The translations under genes and the position numbers were made by a program. A model generated the notes under the pieces. That model made no database searches, was not told where the DNA came from, and was given only the letters and a program-made list of their open reading frames with translations. Below are positions 1 through 10,879 of a DNA stretch of 64,000 bases, piece by piece. Positions within the stretch are counted from its first letter, which is position 1; the number at the start of each line of letters is the position of its first letter. Origin of the DNA: Pyrrhosoma nymphula (Eukaryota > Arthropoda > Insecta > Odonata > Coenagrionidae); contig OY754337.1 in the NCBI GenBank assembly GCA_963573305.1, forward strand, positions 82,783,094 through 82,847,093, written 5' to 3'.

Positions 1-339
1 CCACGGCTTTGTGGGTGGTTGTTTCAATGCCTCCGCACTCTGGGCAAGAGGCGTCTTCTCTAAGACCTAGCTCGTATCTCATTTTGTTCGTGACGAGGCA
101 CCCACTACATACTTCGAACATTGTACTCATTTCTTTTACATCATTTCCTAATTTAGCGAAATTATTGGACATTTTTTTATTCATATTTGACCCGTGGGAC
201 TGCGCTTCCGTTTCTTTTTCGTATATTTTTTTTGTTGAACTCAGCACCCCTTGCAACGCGTGTTCTCTTTTTATTTTCATCGCTTCGTTTAGCGCGTTTT
301 TAAAATACCTTATTTTTTTTGATTTTTCCAAGACGTGGA

Positions 340-1815
340 TTAGCAATCTTTTCCGTGTGTGATCCCCCCGAGAAGAATCTCGGCCATCTTTCTCCTATTC
401 AGGATAAATATTTTTGATTTGCAGTCGATCAGGCTTAATACACCTAGGGTTGGGGGGAGATGTAAGTATTTCCTCCCGATTTTTTTTAGGAACCCGTTCC
501 ATATAAACCCATTAGTTAATTTAATAATGATCGCATGGTATTTTTCTGGCATTGGCCACACATGTGCCACGTACCATAAAAAAGGAAACAAAACTTGATT
601 GACGTATTTTATTTTAGTTACTAGAGGCCAGTGGTAGTCGGCTTGATTAGCCAGTCGGGTTCTTAGCTGATTTATTGCCCTTTCCCAGTTTTTGTTAATC
701 GTTTTTAATGGATCTCTCTCCCACCACATCCCTAATATCTGGAGATCTGTATTCTTTTCCCACCCGCATATGTCCTCTAAGGGGACTCCTTTTACATGCA
801 TTAACTTGGATTTGCTAAGGTTTACACGCACCCCTGCTCCTTCGAAGCTTTGCAGAATGTCCTTGGTTATTCTAAGTTCTGCCGCGTTCTTAATGAAGAC
901 CGTCACGTCGTCAGCATATGCAACGGCCGTATACATTTTCCCACATCTTGTTACACCTACCCTTTTATTAATCAGTTCAATTATGATTGGTAGAATTGCT
1001 ATATTATATAGCAGCATTGACAGGGGACATCCCTGCCTTACTGAGTTTTTGACGGGAAACTTTTCAGATGTCCTCCGCCCTATTTTTACTCGAGAGCTGA
1101 TATCGGTGTATAGAATCTCAATCGCATCTATGGATTTTTGCGGAAAATTCATACCTTTAAGTACTAGCAGAATCCATTGAATTCTGATATAGTCAAAAGC
1201 CTTTACAAAGTCCAAAGCCAAGAGAGCGAGTGTGTTCTCCTGTTTGTCATTGCTTCCGCTTAACACAATGTCTCTAATCAGGATATAGGCATCATTTGCC
1301 GACTGCCTGTTTTCGCCTCCAAATTGGCTTTCGTGTGCGATAGATTCAATGAGGGGATTCAATTTATATTTGAGCACATGTGCGTAGATCTTATAGTCTG
1401 CGTTGAGCAGTGAAATTGGTCGAAAGTTTTCAATTTTTTTCGCATTGCTTGCTTTGGGAATCAGGGTTATGTGCGCTACCTTCATGTTCCCCGTGAGTGT
1501 ACGATTATCATTTATCGCGTTGAAAATTAGTTTTAGCGCCGGCAGCAGGTCCTCCCAAAATGCAAGGTAAAATTCGTATGGGAGGCCGTCCGACCCCGGC
1601 GCTTTCCCTTTCTGAAGTTTGCCTCTTATGCCCTCAATATCAGTCTCCGTGATTTCCGACATAAACCGTGACCTTGCCTCCTCGCTCACTTGGGGGAGGG
1701 TGGAGGGGAGGGAAGGGGCGTCTTCCTCTCGCCACTCGCCATAACGCCCGTAGCGTTGCTCGAAATGTTCTTTCGCTTCTTCTAACAGCTGCAAACCTCC
1801 TCTCCTTCTCTCCAC
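340..1815 (-). pseudogene. Reverse transcriptase domain of the Tx1/L1-like LINE
   Basis: A 491-codon open stretch. It would copy the element's RNA into DNA at a nicked target site. Visible RT blocks in order: KGKAPGSDGLPYEF (block 1-2 region), FRPISLLNADYKI, LLALDFVKAFDYI (block 3 with the first catalytic Asp), SVRQGCPLS, and AYADDVTVF (catalytic YADD). The catalytic residues are intact. The frame is lost just upstream at a run of about ten C at 1825-1836, where the endonuclease frame (1640-2329) must be joined, and closes at 340 before the zinc-knuckle-like tail. So the protein is broken at two places. The start at 1815 is simply the first Met of the open stretch, not a real start. Confidence 0.85.
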
Positions 1816-2390
1816 CTCCGCCCCCCCCCGTTTTATGCGTCGCTGCCCTCACTGTCTCCAGTGTTATCTCATCATGCGTGTTTATATCACCCTCTCGCTG
1901 CCATGGCTTTGGTCTGGATTTATGAATTTCATATTTTAAAATGACTGACTTTAAATCTTTAACAACGTTTTTAAAATTTGCAGGTTTTGGGTCGCATTCT
2001 ATGACTTCCTGTAACGTATTCCTGTAGAAGGATAACATATTGTTAGTTTCCGCATATATTACTTTGGTGATTTTTTTAATTTTTTTGATCACGTTTTTCT
2101 TGAGAATATTTTCCCACCAATACAGGGGGTCAGTTTCTAAGGTTCCGCTATTCAAGAATCTATTTATTTCGTATTTTATTTGCTGGACGGCATCTGCATT
2201 ATTTAATATATTTGTATCCAGTCTCCATTGACTATATACAGCTTCCTCCCTGTTTATCCTTCCCTCATGACGTGATATATTTTCTAAGTTAAGTTCGACT
2301 TTCAGCAGTGTGTGGTCAGAGAAGGCCACCGGTATGGATTCAAAGGTTAGGATGTGATTTTTAAGTGCGTTAGATGCTAGGAAGCTAGTT
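1640..2390 (-). pseudogene. Endonuclease C-terminus and linker of the same LINE
   Basis: Reading upstream from 2329, the sequence SIPVAFSDHTLLKVEL appears near 2335-2290. The SDH triad residues are the C-terminal signature of APE-type endonucleases in LINEs, which nick the target to prime reverse transcription. It is followed by a Lys-rich linker of about 120 residues with a WW pair, as is usual between EN and RT in L1/Tx1 proteins. The rest of the endonuclease is missing upstream. The frame runs into a poly-Gly stretch encoded by the C run at 1825-1836, where the RT frame begins one register away. Confidence 0.75.
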
Positions 2391-2399
2391 AGATGCTAG

Positions 2400-2544
2400 G
2401 ATTCATCGTGGTATGGCTGTTGGCGAAGGTAAGAGGGGATTTTAAAAGTAGTTATACATGTGGCGTTCATCTTGACCTTGTTTCCGTCCGCTGACTGCAT
2501 TATGCATATCGGAACTCAGCCCTTGCCAAGCCTGTAATTAAGAA
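2400..2544. other. Spacer without recognised features
   Basis: About 145 bases between two element remnants. I see no coding or repeat signal. Confidence 0.5.
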
Positions 2545-3010
2545 GGTGCCGAAGGTGATGGAATCAGATAATCTGAAATTCGTATCGAATCGAAGCATTT
2601 GTGCTTCGATAGGGCCTGTATTTATGTCGTTCGTGTGGATGACACCCGCCAGTTCTTCATTTGATTGGTCCCTGGCTCACATCCGCAAAACGCGGGAAGT
2701 GGGAAGGGTCCTTTTTGCGGCCATTGAATACACGTTTCTAAGTGTTGGAAAGGGTGTATCCATATTCCCTATTCATGTTGTGTGGCCTCTTGATTATTTC
2801 CACAGCTTCTCTGATGATTCTTGGGAAATAACTCTTTTCTTTGGCCAGGATGTTAGGTTTCTCAAAGTTGATGCTGTGACCTGACTCCGCCAAGGCATGT
2901 TGAGCAATGGCTGATTTTTCTTCCTGCTTGTTCTTGAGTGCCCGTGCATGTTCTTTCAAGGTAGCAATATTTCCAGTGTGCCACCATATTTTCCTATGTA
3001 TCAAAAAGCA
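2545..3010 (-). pseudogene. Penelope-like element, GIY-YIG endonuclease end
   Basis: The minus strand encodes a stretch with LKEHARALKN, EKSAIAQHALAESGH, REAVEIIKR and HNMNREYGYTLSNT, in that order. This is the usual end of Penelope-like element proteins: the GIY-YIG nuclease helix with Arg/Glu-His, the KSA-AEH motif, and the EAIEI-N-NR-G-LS-W tail. The nuclease nicks target DNA for element insertion. The codon expected to be Trp after LSNT is a stop (TAG), and the GIY-YIG tyrosines are not recognisable upstream of 3000, so the copy is 5' truncated and dead. About 150 bases of likely 3' tail follow to 2545. Confidence 0.75.
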
Positions 3011-3034
3011 GAATCGATTCTGTTGCTGAGGCAA

Positions 3035-3424
3035 TAGCTATCCTTGAGAATGCAGAGATTCAATTGGTGAACTTAAAAGAACGGGAATGTAAAGTATGTC
3101 CGGGAGGGTGCGCAGAGTTATTTGTCAGACGTCCGTTGTGTATAAAAAGAACTCCGTTAAGTAGTCAGGTTTTCTAAACTTGAGGATTTTAAATAGGAAG
3201 CATCCTAAGAAGTGCGTTTGGTAACGTTGAGATGAATATTGCTTTTTTAGGCCCTTAAATAGGCGATATCAGCAGAAAAAGGCGCAAACAGGTAAAATAG
3301 GCATTTTTAGGCAGTAAAAAATTGCCTTAATTTCGCCATAAATGATCCTAGATGAACTTATAACTTCATAAAATTGCTTTCCTGAGTAAAAGAAAAAATA
3401 GGCATTTTAGGCAATGTCCTCAGC
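3035..3424. other. AT-rich stretch with short repeated motif
   Basis: No gene seen. The motif AGGCATTTTTAGGCA or a close form occurs around 3300-3315 and again at 3400-3415, with related TAGGC words near 3250-3270. It borders the truncated end of the Copia element. It might be an old DNA-transposon end, but I cannot show this. Confidence 0.4.
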
Positions 3425-3763
3425 TTACTCATAATATACATCATTCTTAAGAATATCCTTTTCTAAATTGTCACCTTTTAACAAAAACCTTTCATTAAAA
3501 ATTACATCTCTTCCAATAACAACACACTGATTTTTCTTACACCACAGTCTGTAACCATTTGTGGCATAGCCTATCATGTACACAGCTCCCGACCGAGGCC
3601 CAAATTTTCCGTTAACAGTTTGGGAGGGAAACTTTAGAAAAACAGGACTTCCAAATATCCTTAGATTACTTACATTAATCTTTCGTTTATACCAAAGACC
3701 AGCTGGAACATTGTTTTCAACTGCAGTGGTAGGACACCTATTAATGACGTAAGCAGCTGCCAA
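3425..3763 (-). pseudogene. Copia integrase C-terminal part
   Basis: The open frame reads AAAYVINRCPTTAVENN, then GLWYKRKINVSNLRIFGSPV and GYRLW, ending near RDVIFNERF. These match the segment that follows the catalytic core in Copia integrases. It is one register away from the core frame: GGCAGCT occurs twice, 20 bases apart, near 3755-3780, which looks like a small tandem duplication that caused the frameshift. The polyprotein stops at 3425 with no RT following it. Confidence 0.8.
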
Positions 3764-4365
3764 GATATTATATAAGCTGCCTCATTCCACAAGGTTTTTG
3801 GCATACTTGAACCTAAAATCATACACCTGGCCTTTTCAAGTAAAGACCTATTCATCCTTTCCGCAACGCCATTTAATTGAGGCGTATATCTAACTGTTAA
3901 TTCATACTGTATCCCTTTAGTCTCTAGAAACTGTTTCATTTCTCTTGACAAATACTCTTTTCCATTGTCGCACCTTAACCTACTAATGCCCGAATTAAAA
4001 TGAGCTTTAACAAGTGCTTCATATTTTTTGAAGCACATAAACACTTCTGACTTAGCAGCAATGGCATACAGTATAACAAAGTGAGTGAAGTCATCAATAA
4101 AAGTGACAACAAATCTCTTTCCGTCATAAGATGTGGGTGTAATGGGTCCAATAACATCACTATGAATTAACTCTAGAGGTCTGGTAGCTCTAATTCTACG
4201 ACCACTAAATGGTAATGACACTTGCTTTCCCTCAGCACAGATATAACAAGGGGAAGTTTCTTTGGAAAACTCACCGACACCATCGACCATCTTGCGTAGT
4301 TTTTCCAGGCCTCCAGCACCTATATGGCCTAAACGGGAATGCCAAAGATTTCCGTTTTCAATCAA
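3670..4365 (-). pseudogene. Copia GAG-pre-integrase and integrase core
   Basis: This frame starts with LWHSRLGHIG (the His pair of the HHCC zinc-binding segment), then CYICAEGKQ (its Cys pair). The core follows: LIHSDVIGP with the first catalytic Asp, TFIDDFTHF, RCDNGKEYL with the second Asp, and TPQLNGVAERMN with the catalytic Glu. All three acidic residues are intact. The enzyme would insert the cDNA into the host genome. The frame breaks after NEAAYI, where the C-terminal part continues in another register. Confidence 0.88.
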
Positions 4366-4393
4366 AGTTAAATTAGCAAAACCAGAATCATTC

Positions 4394-4750
4394 TCAGAAA
4401 TTCATTATATACAAAGTTTTCTCTCTGTACCCGTTTGCCCACACCTTACCATTTTTTAACACTGATACTTCACCATCCTTGAATATAATCGTAAAACCTT
4501 TCATTTCCAACCTACTGACCGATAACAGATTAAAATGCATTCCCGGCAGAAATAATACATTTTCAATGATAACATTAAGCACATTGGCTCCAACAATACT
4601 TTCTTTCTTAAGCGTTCCTCTTTTATTAGCATACATAACTTGACCCCTTGTAGCTACTCTTACCACAACTGGTTCCTTAAGTTTCACAGAATCTATCAAC
4701 CCTGATTCACAATTCGTCATGTGATCAGTTGCCCCCGAGTCGAGATACTA
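4394..4750 (-). pseudogene. Copia aspartic protease region
   Basis: Just upstream of the Met at 4720 the sequence reads YLDSGATDHMTN, the Copia protease active site (DSGA). It continues with VLFLPGMHFNLLSVSRL, the usual second half. The protease would cut the polyprotein. A stop codon interrupts the join with gag, two codons before the active site (after SSNG), and the frame ends at 4394 shortly before integrase. Confidence 0.82.
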
Positions 4751-5650
4751 CCCATTTGACGAACTACCATCTCCACCACTGCTTAGACACTCGGCATTGA
4801 ACACAATGCTTTCTTCATCCCCATCCTCCTGAGTAGTCACACAGTAAGCATCCTTTTTGTAGTACGGACATTCAAATCTCCTGTGTCCGTACTGTTTGCA
4901 GTTGTAGCACTGATAACTTCCGCGTCCAATACCCTGACCACTTTGCCCACGGAATCTTCCACCAGAGCCTCTTACGTTTCTGCCTGAGCCCCTGCACCTT
5001 GCCTGAGCATAGAACACAGCTTCTGATTGCTGAGACAAAGTTTCATCTTGGTTCTTCTTGGTTTCATCAGCCAGTCTATTTTTGACCAATGGCAGACTAA
5101 GTTCCTTCGTTTGCAAAGTTTCAATTGCAGTTATCACCATCTTGTAGGACGCCGGCATTGTATGTAGGAGATAACCTATTACATCGATGTCATCTGGCGT
5201 AGCCCCTGCGTTTTTCCATTCCCTAACCTTTCGGTCGAATAACGCGAAATGTTGTTCAATATCAACTTTCGACGGATCGAACTTCATTTGGGAGATTTCT
5301 CTGTGCAACCTTAACCGCGATGAAACACTGCATCTTTGGAAAGTGTTCTTTAGATTTTGCCAAATTTGAAAAGCGCTTGACTGACCTTGAGCGTATTCTA
5401 GATGACTGTCAGCTATGCACCTCAAAATAATGTTCGTTGCCAACTTATGTCGCTTCTTCAGAGCAACATTTTGCTTCTCAATGGCTGCAATGTCTTTTTG
5501 CGACGACCCTGGATCAGCGGTACACAGTACCAGTTCGCTCTGCACGCACTACAGCAAATCTTGGGCGTCGAGCACAACTTCCACTCGAAACTTCCAAGAA
5601 TCAAAATTAGTTCCGTCAAACAGGAGCAGCTTCGTTCCTTCCAACTGCAT
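4748..5650 (-). pseudogene. Copia gag with zinc knuckle
   Basis: I place the start at the Met codon 5648-5650, because it lies 35 bases after the primer-binding site and begins MQLEGTKLLLFDGTNFDSWK, a typical Copia gag start. An in-frame stop occurs about 35 codons in (after DAQDLL). The frame then stays open through the UBN2-like segment (WQNLKNTF, LHREISQMKF, LLHTMPASYK), a Gly/Arg-rich stretch, and the CCHC knuckle CYNCKQYGHRRFEC. Gag would form the particle and bind RNA. One nonsense codon near the N-terminus and one at the gag/protease join are the visible breaks. Confidence 0.85.
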
Positions 5651-5684
5651 GTCGTATTAATAATAATTATTGATAAGCGTTGGT

Positions 5685-5698
5685 CTGGGCCCATAACC
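5685..5698 (-). other. Primer-binding site, internal initiator-tRNA type
   Basis: The minus strand reads GGTTATGGGCCCAG directly after the LTR. This complements the anticodon region of eukaryotic initiator methionine tRNA (CTGGGCCCATAACC), not its 3' end. Copia-group elements are known to prime from an internal fragment of this tRNA. The site fixes the LTR boundary at 5699 and the direction of the element. Confidence 0.8.
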
Positions 5699-6791
5699 TG
5701 TTAATTATTAAAGGCAACGTTCTTCTACAACGGTTTAATCTCGACTGACTTACAGAAGGTTTTAATAATGGGATATTTGAAGTTGAAAAAACAAATGAAA
5801 GTAACAAAATAGAAACATAAGTATGAGAAATTGTCATTCACTTAACACCAAAGAGTACACAAGCCAAGAAAGGAGTTGAATGATAGTTTTTGAGCTGTAA
5901 AATTCTATTACATTTTTTAAATCAAACTCTAAATACCTAAGTCAGCTAAAACTAATGAATTGGTTGATACTTGTCAAAATCAATACATTTTATAGAGCTA
6001 GCATTCAGAAAGTAACACTTCGGTCTCCACCTTGTACATAATGTAATTGCGAAAGCGCACTGTAACATGTCACTGGTTGGAGTCCACCTAGGACCCATAT
6101 CATGCCTTAAATTTGATAGTTTCATACCAAGAGTCCCAAGTTAATGAATGCCACCACTGATCATGGCGACCAGTTTGTTCGTCCATGGACAAATTTTAAA
6201 TTATGACCACCACCTAAGCACCAGCTGATAGTCCAGTTGGAGGAGCTACATGTGGCTTCTAGGTGAATTTACCTGTTGTAGGAGTAAAATGAAGTGTAAA
6301 GAAACTGCTAGCAAAGCCAAGTCAAGCGCATGGCAACGGCTGTCATTTGAAAGAACTACCGTCAAATGAGTTTTCGAAATGGGGAAATAATGTGAATATA
6401 ATGGGAAATAAGTTTTCGAAATGGGAATAATAATGGGAAATAGGAAACAAAATGAGAAAAGCGAATTGCTCTCATTGGAAAGATAAATTCGCACATGAAG
6501 GCTTATAATTTACCGGTAAGTCTTTTTGAGGCCATCGTTGGCATTACCTGAATGACGTAAACAATTTGTATGCCCAGTTGTCTCAGGCGTGACTTGATGG
6601 AATTTGCTTAGCATTGTAAATGATGTCGTTATTTCAATTAAGAACTCATAATTACTCTATGCTTTCACAATTTATAACCAGTCAACTCAACACTTCATTT
6701 TATTACGTTCGTCTCTCTTGACTACATATAAACAACACAACAAACTACTATTTAAACATAAAATTGTTTGTTACATTAAATAAAACTTTCA
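5699..6791 (-). repeat. Copia LTR (single copy, about 1.1 kb)
   Basis: Bounded by the primer-binding site on one side (minus-strand end ATTAACA) and by the polypurine tract on the other (minus-strand start TGAAAG or TATTGAAAG). It therefore serves as 3' LTR of the RT/RNase H part and 5' LTR of the gag part. No second LTR exists in the window to confirm its length. The right border could be 6791 or 6794. It is AT-rich with no open frame of note. Confidence 0.65.
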
Positions 6792-6794
6792 ATA

Positions 6795-6803
6795 CTCCCC
6801 CTT
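6795..6803 (-). other. Polypurine tract
   Basis: The minus strand reads AAGGGGGAG directly before the LTR, the usual plus-strand primer site of Copia elements. It sits about 70 bases after the end of the RNase H frame. Confidence 0.75.
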
Positions 6804-6873
6804 AACAAATCAATTTTGAGAATTTTAAATTTGACATAAAAATTAATAACCTTTTCACAAAACGCAAACAAAT

Positions 6874-7710
6874 TCAACTCAATCCTAATTTATTAACAAA
6901 ATTGGAAGTCTTTACTCCCCCTAATGCCTTGGTAAACAAATCTTCTAAATTGTCAGCTGATTTTACATATTTTAATGTGACATCTCCTCTTTCAATGCAT
7001 TTCTGAATGAAGCAGTACCTTACATCAATATGTTTCGAGTTTTCAGAACTCTGGTTGTCACTCAAAATTACGGTAGGATCTTCTACAAGTTCTAAATATT
7101 TTAATTCTTTTAAATTATCCTTAGCCAAGAACCTCCTTAACAACTTCACATGGCGTAATATTCAGCTTCTGCTGTGGACAGAGCTTTCACTGACTGTTTT
7201 TGCTGAACCAAGATATTGGTGTCCCTGCCACTTTTACATCGTATCCGGATTTTGATAATCTTTCTCCTTTTACCTCATTATAATCTGCATCACAATACAC
7301 TTCTATTTTTGGTTTATTCCCTTAATAAAAAATTCTCAAATCTTTAGCCCCTTTTAAATACCTTACAGTATGAGTCACATTTCCAATACTTAATCTTTGG
7401 TTCCTTATTAAACTGACTGACCTTACTTAATGCAAAGCTAATATCTGGTCTAGTGCATGTAGCTAAATACATAAGTTTGCCTACAACTGCTTGGTATCTC
7501 TCACAATTAAATGATAGATTGGAGGATTCAGTCTTGTCATCACTATTAATTCATAAAGGAGCAATCAGATCTAGTATTTGCTTTCTCAAACTTAAACGTT
7601 GTTATTACCTCATCGATATATTTTATTTGGTCAATATATATCTTTCCCTGCTCTTGGATAACCTGCATACCTAGAAAATGTGACATTCTACCAAGTCTTA
7701 GGGCACTCAA
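6874..7710 (-). pseudogene. Copia reverse transcriptase end and RNase H
   Basis: The fragment begins near 7705 with SHFLGMQVIQEQGKIYIDQ, the RT segment after the YVDD block. It continues with KLMYLATCTRPDISFA, a Copia hallmark near the RT/RNase H border, then CDADYNEVKGERLSKSG (RNase H first Asp) and KALSTAEAEYYAM (RNase H Glu). It ends with KHIDVRYCFIQ and ADNLEDLFTKALG (conserved tail with Asp). Several frame changes and stops occur between 7150 and 7560, so it is not functional. The catalytic YVDD half of RT is absent. Confidence 0.85.
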
Positions 7711-9900
7711 AAATAAATATTACAGCATTGATTGGTTGGGGGCAAATGTGGTGTAAGTCAATTTTGTGCCAAATTTTATTAAGGAGCGCTGAAGTATTCC
7801 TATACCTGATTTCTGTTTTTGCATGAATAATGTGATGTTAGCTTCAGTATTTTTTTAAATCACTTACCCAGTGATTCAACCCGAAGATTGGTTTTGTTGT
7901 AGAGCTCACCCCATACTAGACTTTTTTACTTTTTTCACTAGGAAACCGAAACTCGTGGTTTTAATTGATATTTTTTTAAATTTAAACCACATTTCCCAAA
8001 ACTGTCAATTTTGTCTTGCAACAGTTTTCCTCTCAACGGATCACCTGCGTAGTGACTACGCACATGTAAAGATGAATGAAGGAAATTGCACGCCATGAAA
8101 CATTTTTGTGTCACCTAAATATTAAGAACGATTCCCATAAGCGTCGTTATAATATGTAGTCATCCCATCTTCGAAAGACATTACCTGGATAGTTAGATCT
8201 TCAGCTAAAAATGAAAAAAAAATTACCAGTAAAATTTATTTGACTATGCATGTAAATTTTTCAATTTATAGACAAAACTAATAGGAAATACCAACTCATC
8301 TTCGCATAAACTCTCGAGCGTATACGTATTTCCTGAATGAAAAAAAAACGTTTAGCAGTGACAAAAAAAGCTTCCCGTGACCATATATTATTTTTGGAAC
8401 ACAACAGAGACAGGAAAGCGGTTACGTAAAATTTCATATGTTTACACCACCTGCCATGCATCGAAATCAACCAAAATGAAAATTTCTATTCGTTAAGATA
8501 TTCACCCTTGAGTTCATTAAGAAACTACTGTCGAGCTGAAGAAAGGTAGGATAGTACAGGAGAGTATTGAAGCCATTAAAATAAGTTATCGACCATATTC
8601 AATGAATCACTTGTACAGTTAAAGCGCCAAGAACTATTGTAATTTTATAGACGTTGTTTCAGTATCGTAATGACATCTATAAAATGCAAAATGGAAATAA
8701 TTTACACTGCCTTATTTGTTAAATGTATTGAGTGATTGCGTGCGATAGCAATGCCAGGTAGGCATATCATTTTTCGCTGAAAACACTGACTTTGCCGTCT
8801 ACTCCGTGTTTTAAATCTATGGTTGCAAGGTGTTTGCATGCAGCTCAAAGGCATTAGAGCCGTGCCTTCAACTACCTCCACTTCTCTCTCCTACTTAAAG
8901 GTTGCACTCAGCACACAAAAATTATATTTACGGTTTTGTGCGTTCGGTCGAAATAGCGAAATCTGTAATGGTTAATCCGTCTGCTCGAGACCCAAGTCGG
9001 CCTATCTGCGTACGTATGTACAATTGTACATCCTCAGGAAAGGCTCTTTCAGGCCTATTTCAGCCACCTCGGATTTGGTTTTCCCCGAAAAACTGTTAAA
9101 AATTATTCAATATTCTGATCATCCCAGGTTTATGGCCGTAGATAATTCATAATTCTGGAGTCAAAGACCTAGCAAATGGTGCAAGGACGGTATTCACGTG
9201 TGCGCGATTAAGGAGATAACGAATTTCTATAAATTGTTCAATAATTGCGTAACGAATTAAGTTCATGTAGCATAATTTCAGAAAACTACTTGCAAAGGCT
9301 TGTGCTGCAAACTTGAAGCAGAGAATTTAGCTCACGTTTCTAATTTGGTAATAATGAAGCACCAAAAACGCGGCATTTGTTTAACAGCTTGAAAAATGAG
9401 CAGTTTTTTTCTGTTCTTAACATAATAATGTAAAATAAAATCAATGTCCAACGTAAGTGTTTCCTATAAATCAACGTACAGAATAAAGAGCTTTAATTTT
9501 ATGGGCAGTTCAAATAATAGCTTTTCCGGTTTTCGAAATATTAGACTTCGCACTCGGGTTACACAACGTTAAGGTTAGGTGGTTATGAAAATAACGTATT
9601 GAGGCTTCGACGCACTTTTTATTTTCTGAAATATCTATTTATAGAAACTATTTACATATAAAGTTTGCTGGTGATTATTTCTTGTGAAAAAAACAAGCAA
9701 TGTCATATTTTGGCATCCATAGGTCATAATTAAAAATATTTAAAAGTTTAATTACTAGGAAAAGATATTAGCAGTTACCTTAGCCAGAAAGTGTTTTTTT
9801 AGCATTTATCCACCTTTATATTTCTCAATCTTCCGGGAGTTATACCGTTTTCGGTGCAATCTTATTTTGCAATAACGGGTAGTACGTATGCAATCATAAA
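7711..9900. other. No recognised feature
   Basis: About 2.2 kb of AT-rich sequence. No protein family, TIR or long repeat recognised. The open stretches here (for example near 7871-8098 and 8261-8470) are short, with no motif I know. Confidence 0.5.
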
Positions 9901-10151
9901 AGAAATAATGAAAGAGCAATACTAAATTTGTTCCGAATCTAAAATAGGCGCGCGTAAAAAAACATTTTTAACTATTCATCGGCGAAGAAGATAGATACAC
10001 TTGGAAAATACCTAGATGTCGAGGACGGTTCTAATTTATTAAATGTTAGGGATAGAGCGATTTAGGAATCATATAAAGACCACAAGACCTACATAGGTGT
10101 GGATATTGACAATAATCATTTTCGTCTCGATGAAATAACAACCTTCACTGA
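9901..10151 (+). repeat. Direct duplication, copy 1
   Basis: About 250 bases starting AGAAATAATGAAAGAGCAAT and ending at ATGAAATAACAACCTTC. A second copy with scattered substitutions and small indels starts 560 bases downstream in the same direction. No coding motif or LTR-type TG...CA ends. Confidence 0.85.
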
Positions 10152-10460
10152 ATAAGGAAATCGTATAAGGAGATAGTGGACTGCGCCTTTAAAAGTGTAG
10201 AATATATTTACTCCCTTACATAAAAACCTTCCTTAACCAGTAGTTCGCTCCAATGTTGAAAACTGATACACAGTTGTGGTGCGAGTACCCATTCTCACAT
10301 CGGAGAATGAAGGATACGGATTTGAATTCATGTACGACGGAATTGAAAGGAGAGAATAAATGCCACAGTTGAGGAAAAAGATGTATCTCTTGAAGAATGA
10401 AATGCTTTATATAAGAGAACAAAGACCGTGCAAACTAGCAAACCATGATTTTGGGATAGA
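10152..10460. other. Unique spacer between direct repeats
   Basis: About 310 bases between the two copies. No gene or known repeat recognised. Confidence 0.5.
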
Positions 10461-10701
10461 GAAATAATGAAAGATCAATACTAAATTGGTTCTGAATCTA
10501 AAATAGGCGCGCGTGAAAAATATTTTAAACTATTCATCGGCGTAGAAGATAAACTTGGAAAATGCCTAGATGTGGAGGACGGTTCCAATTTATTAAATGT
10601 TAGGAATAGAGCGATTTAGGAATCATATAAAGACTACAAGACCTACTTAGGTGTGGATATTGACAATAATCATTTTCGTCTCGATGAAATAACAACCTTC
10701 C
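10461..10701 (+). repeat. Direct duplication, copy 2
   Basis: Matches 9901-10151. It shares AATCTAAAATAGGCGCGCGT, AACTATTCATCGGCG and the final TTCGTCTCGATGAAATAAC. It lacks a few bases present in copy 1. The similarity looks high by eye, so the duplication is not very old. Confidence 0.85.
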
Positions 10702-10879
10702 CTCTCATCGCCTTTCTTAAAAACTGATTGTGACTGCTATAAAGAATCATAAGAAATTTAATGATTCTTTAGATGTTTCATTATTTTTATCCATATTCTA
10801 TACTTTTGATTCTATATTTTTATCGTGAATTTTCAATTAAAAAGTGTATTTTATAATGAAAGTTTTAACATAGTGAAGA

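Larger units (their letters stand above)
1..2395 (-). mobile_element. Tx1/L1-like non-LTR retrotransposon, cut by the window edge
   Basis: One LINE read on the minus strand. In transcript order I see the C-terminal end of an APE-type endonuclease (near 2310), a charged linker, a reverse transcriptase (about 1650-700), and a zinc-knuckle-like motif CPECGGIETTTH at 1-45. The 5' end fades at about 2390, where a TTAGATGCTAGGA motif occurs twice close together and reading frames close; I read this as 5' truncation. The 3' end lies outside the window. The RT sequence around FRPISLLNADYKI and the ECGG-ET-H tail point to the Tx1/L1 group rather than CR1 or RTE. That assignment is from memory of the families. 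Confidence 0.85.
3425..7710 (-). mobile_element. Ty1/Copia-type LTR retrotransposon in permuted order
   Basis: Reading the minus strand from 7710 to 3425 gives: RT C-terminal part and RNase H, stop, polypurine tract, one LTR of about 1.1 kb, primer-binding site, gag, protease, integrase. A normal Copia element is LTR, PBS, gag, PR, INT, RT, RH, PPT, LTR. Here the single LTR is in the middle, and the two outer ends (integrase C-terminus at 3425, mid-RT at 7710) would be near each other in an intact element. About 250 residues of RT are missing. Either two tandem copies share one LTR and both outer parts were lost, or the element was circular (one-LTR circle) when it inserted. Confidence 0.8.

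Noticed and set aside
692..1180. 162-codon plus-strand frame
   Set aside because: Antisense shadow of the Tx1/L1-like RT.
2546..2884. 112-codon plus-strand frame
   Set aside because: Overlaps the Penelope-like GIY-YIG fragment, which has recognisable motifs on the minus strand; the plus frame has none.
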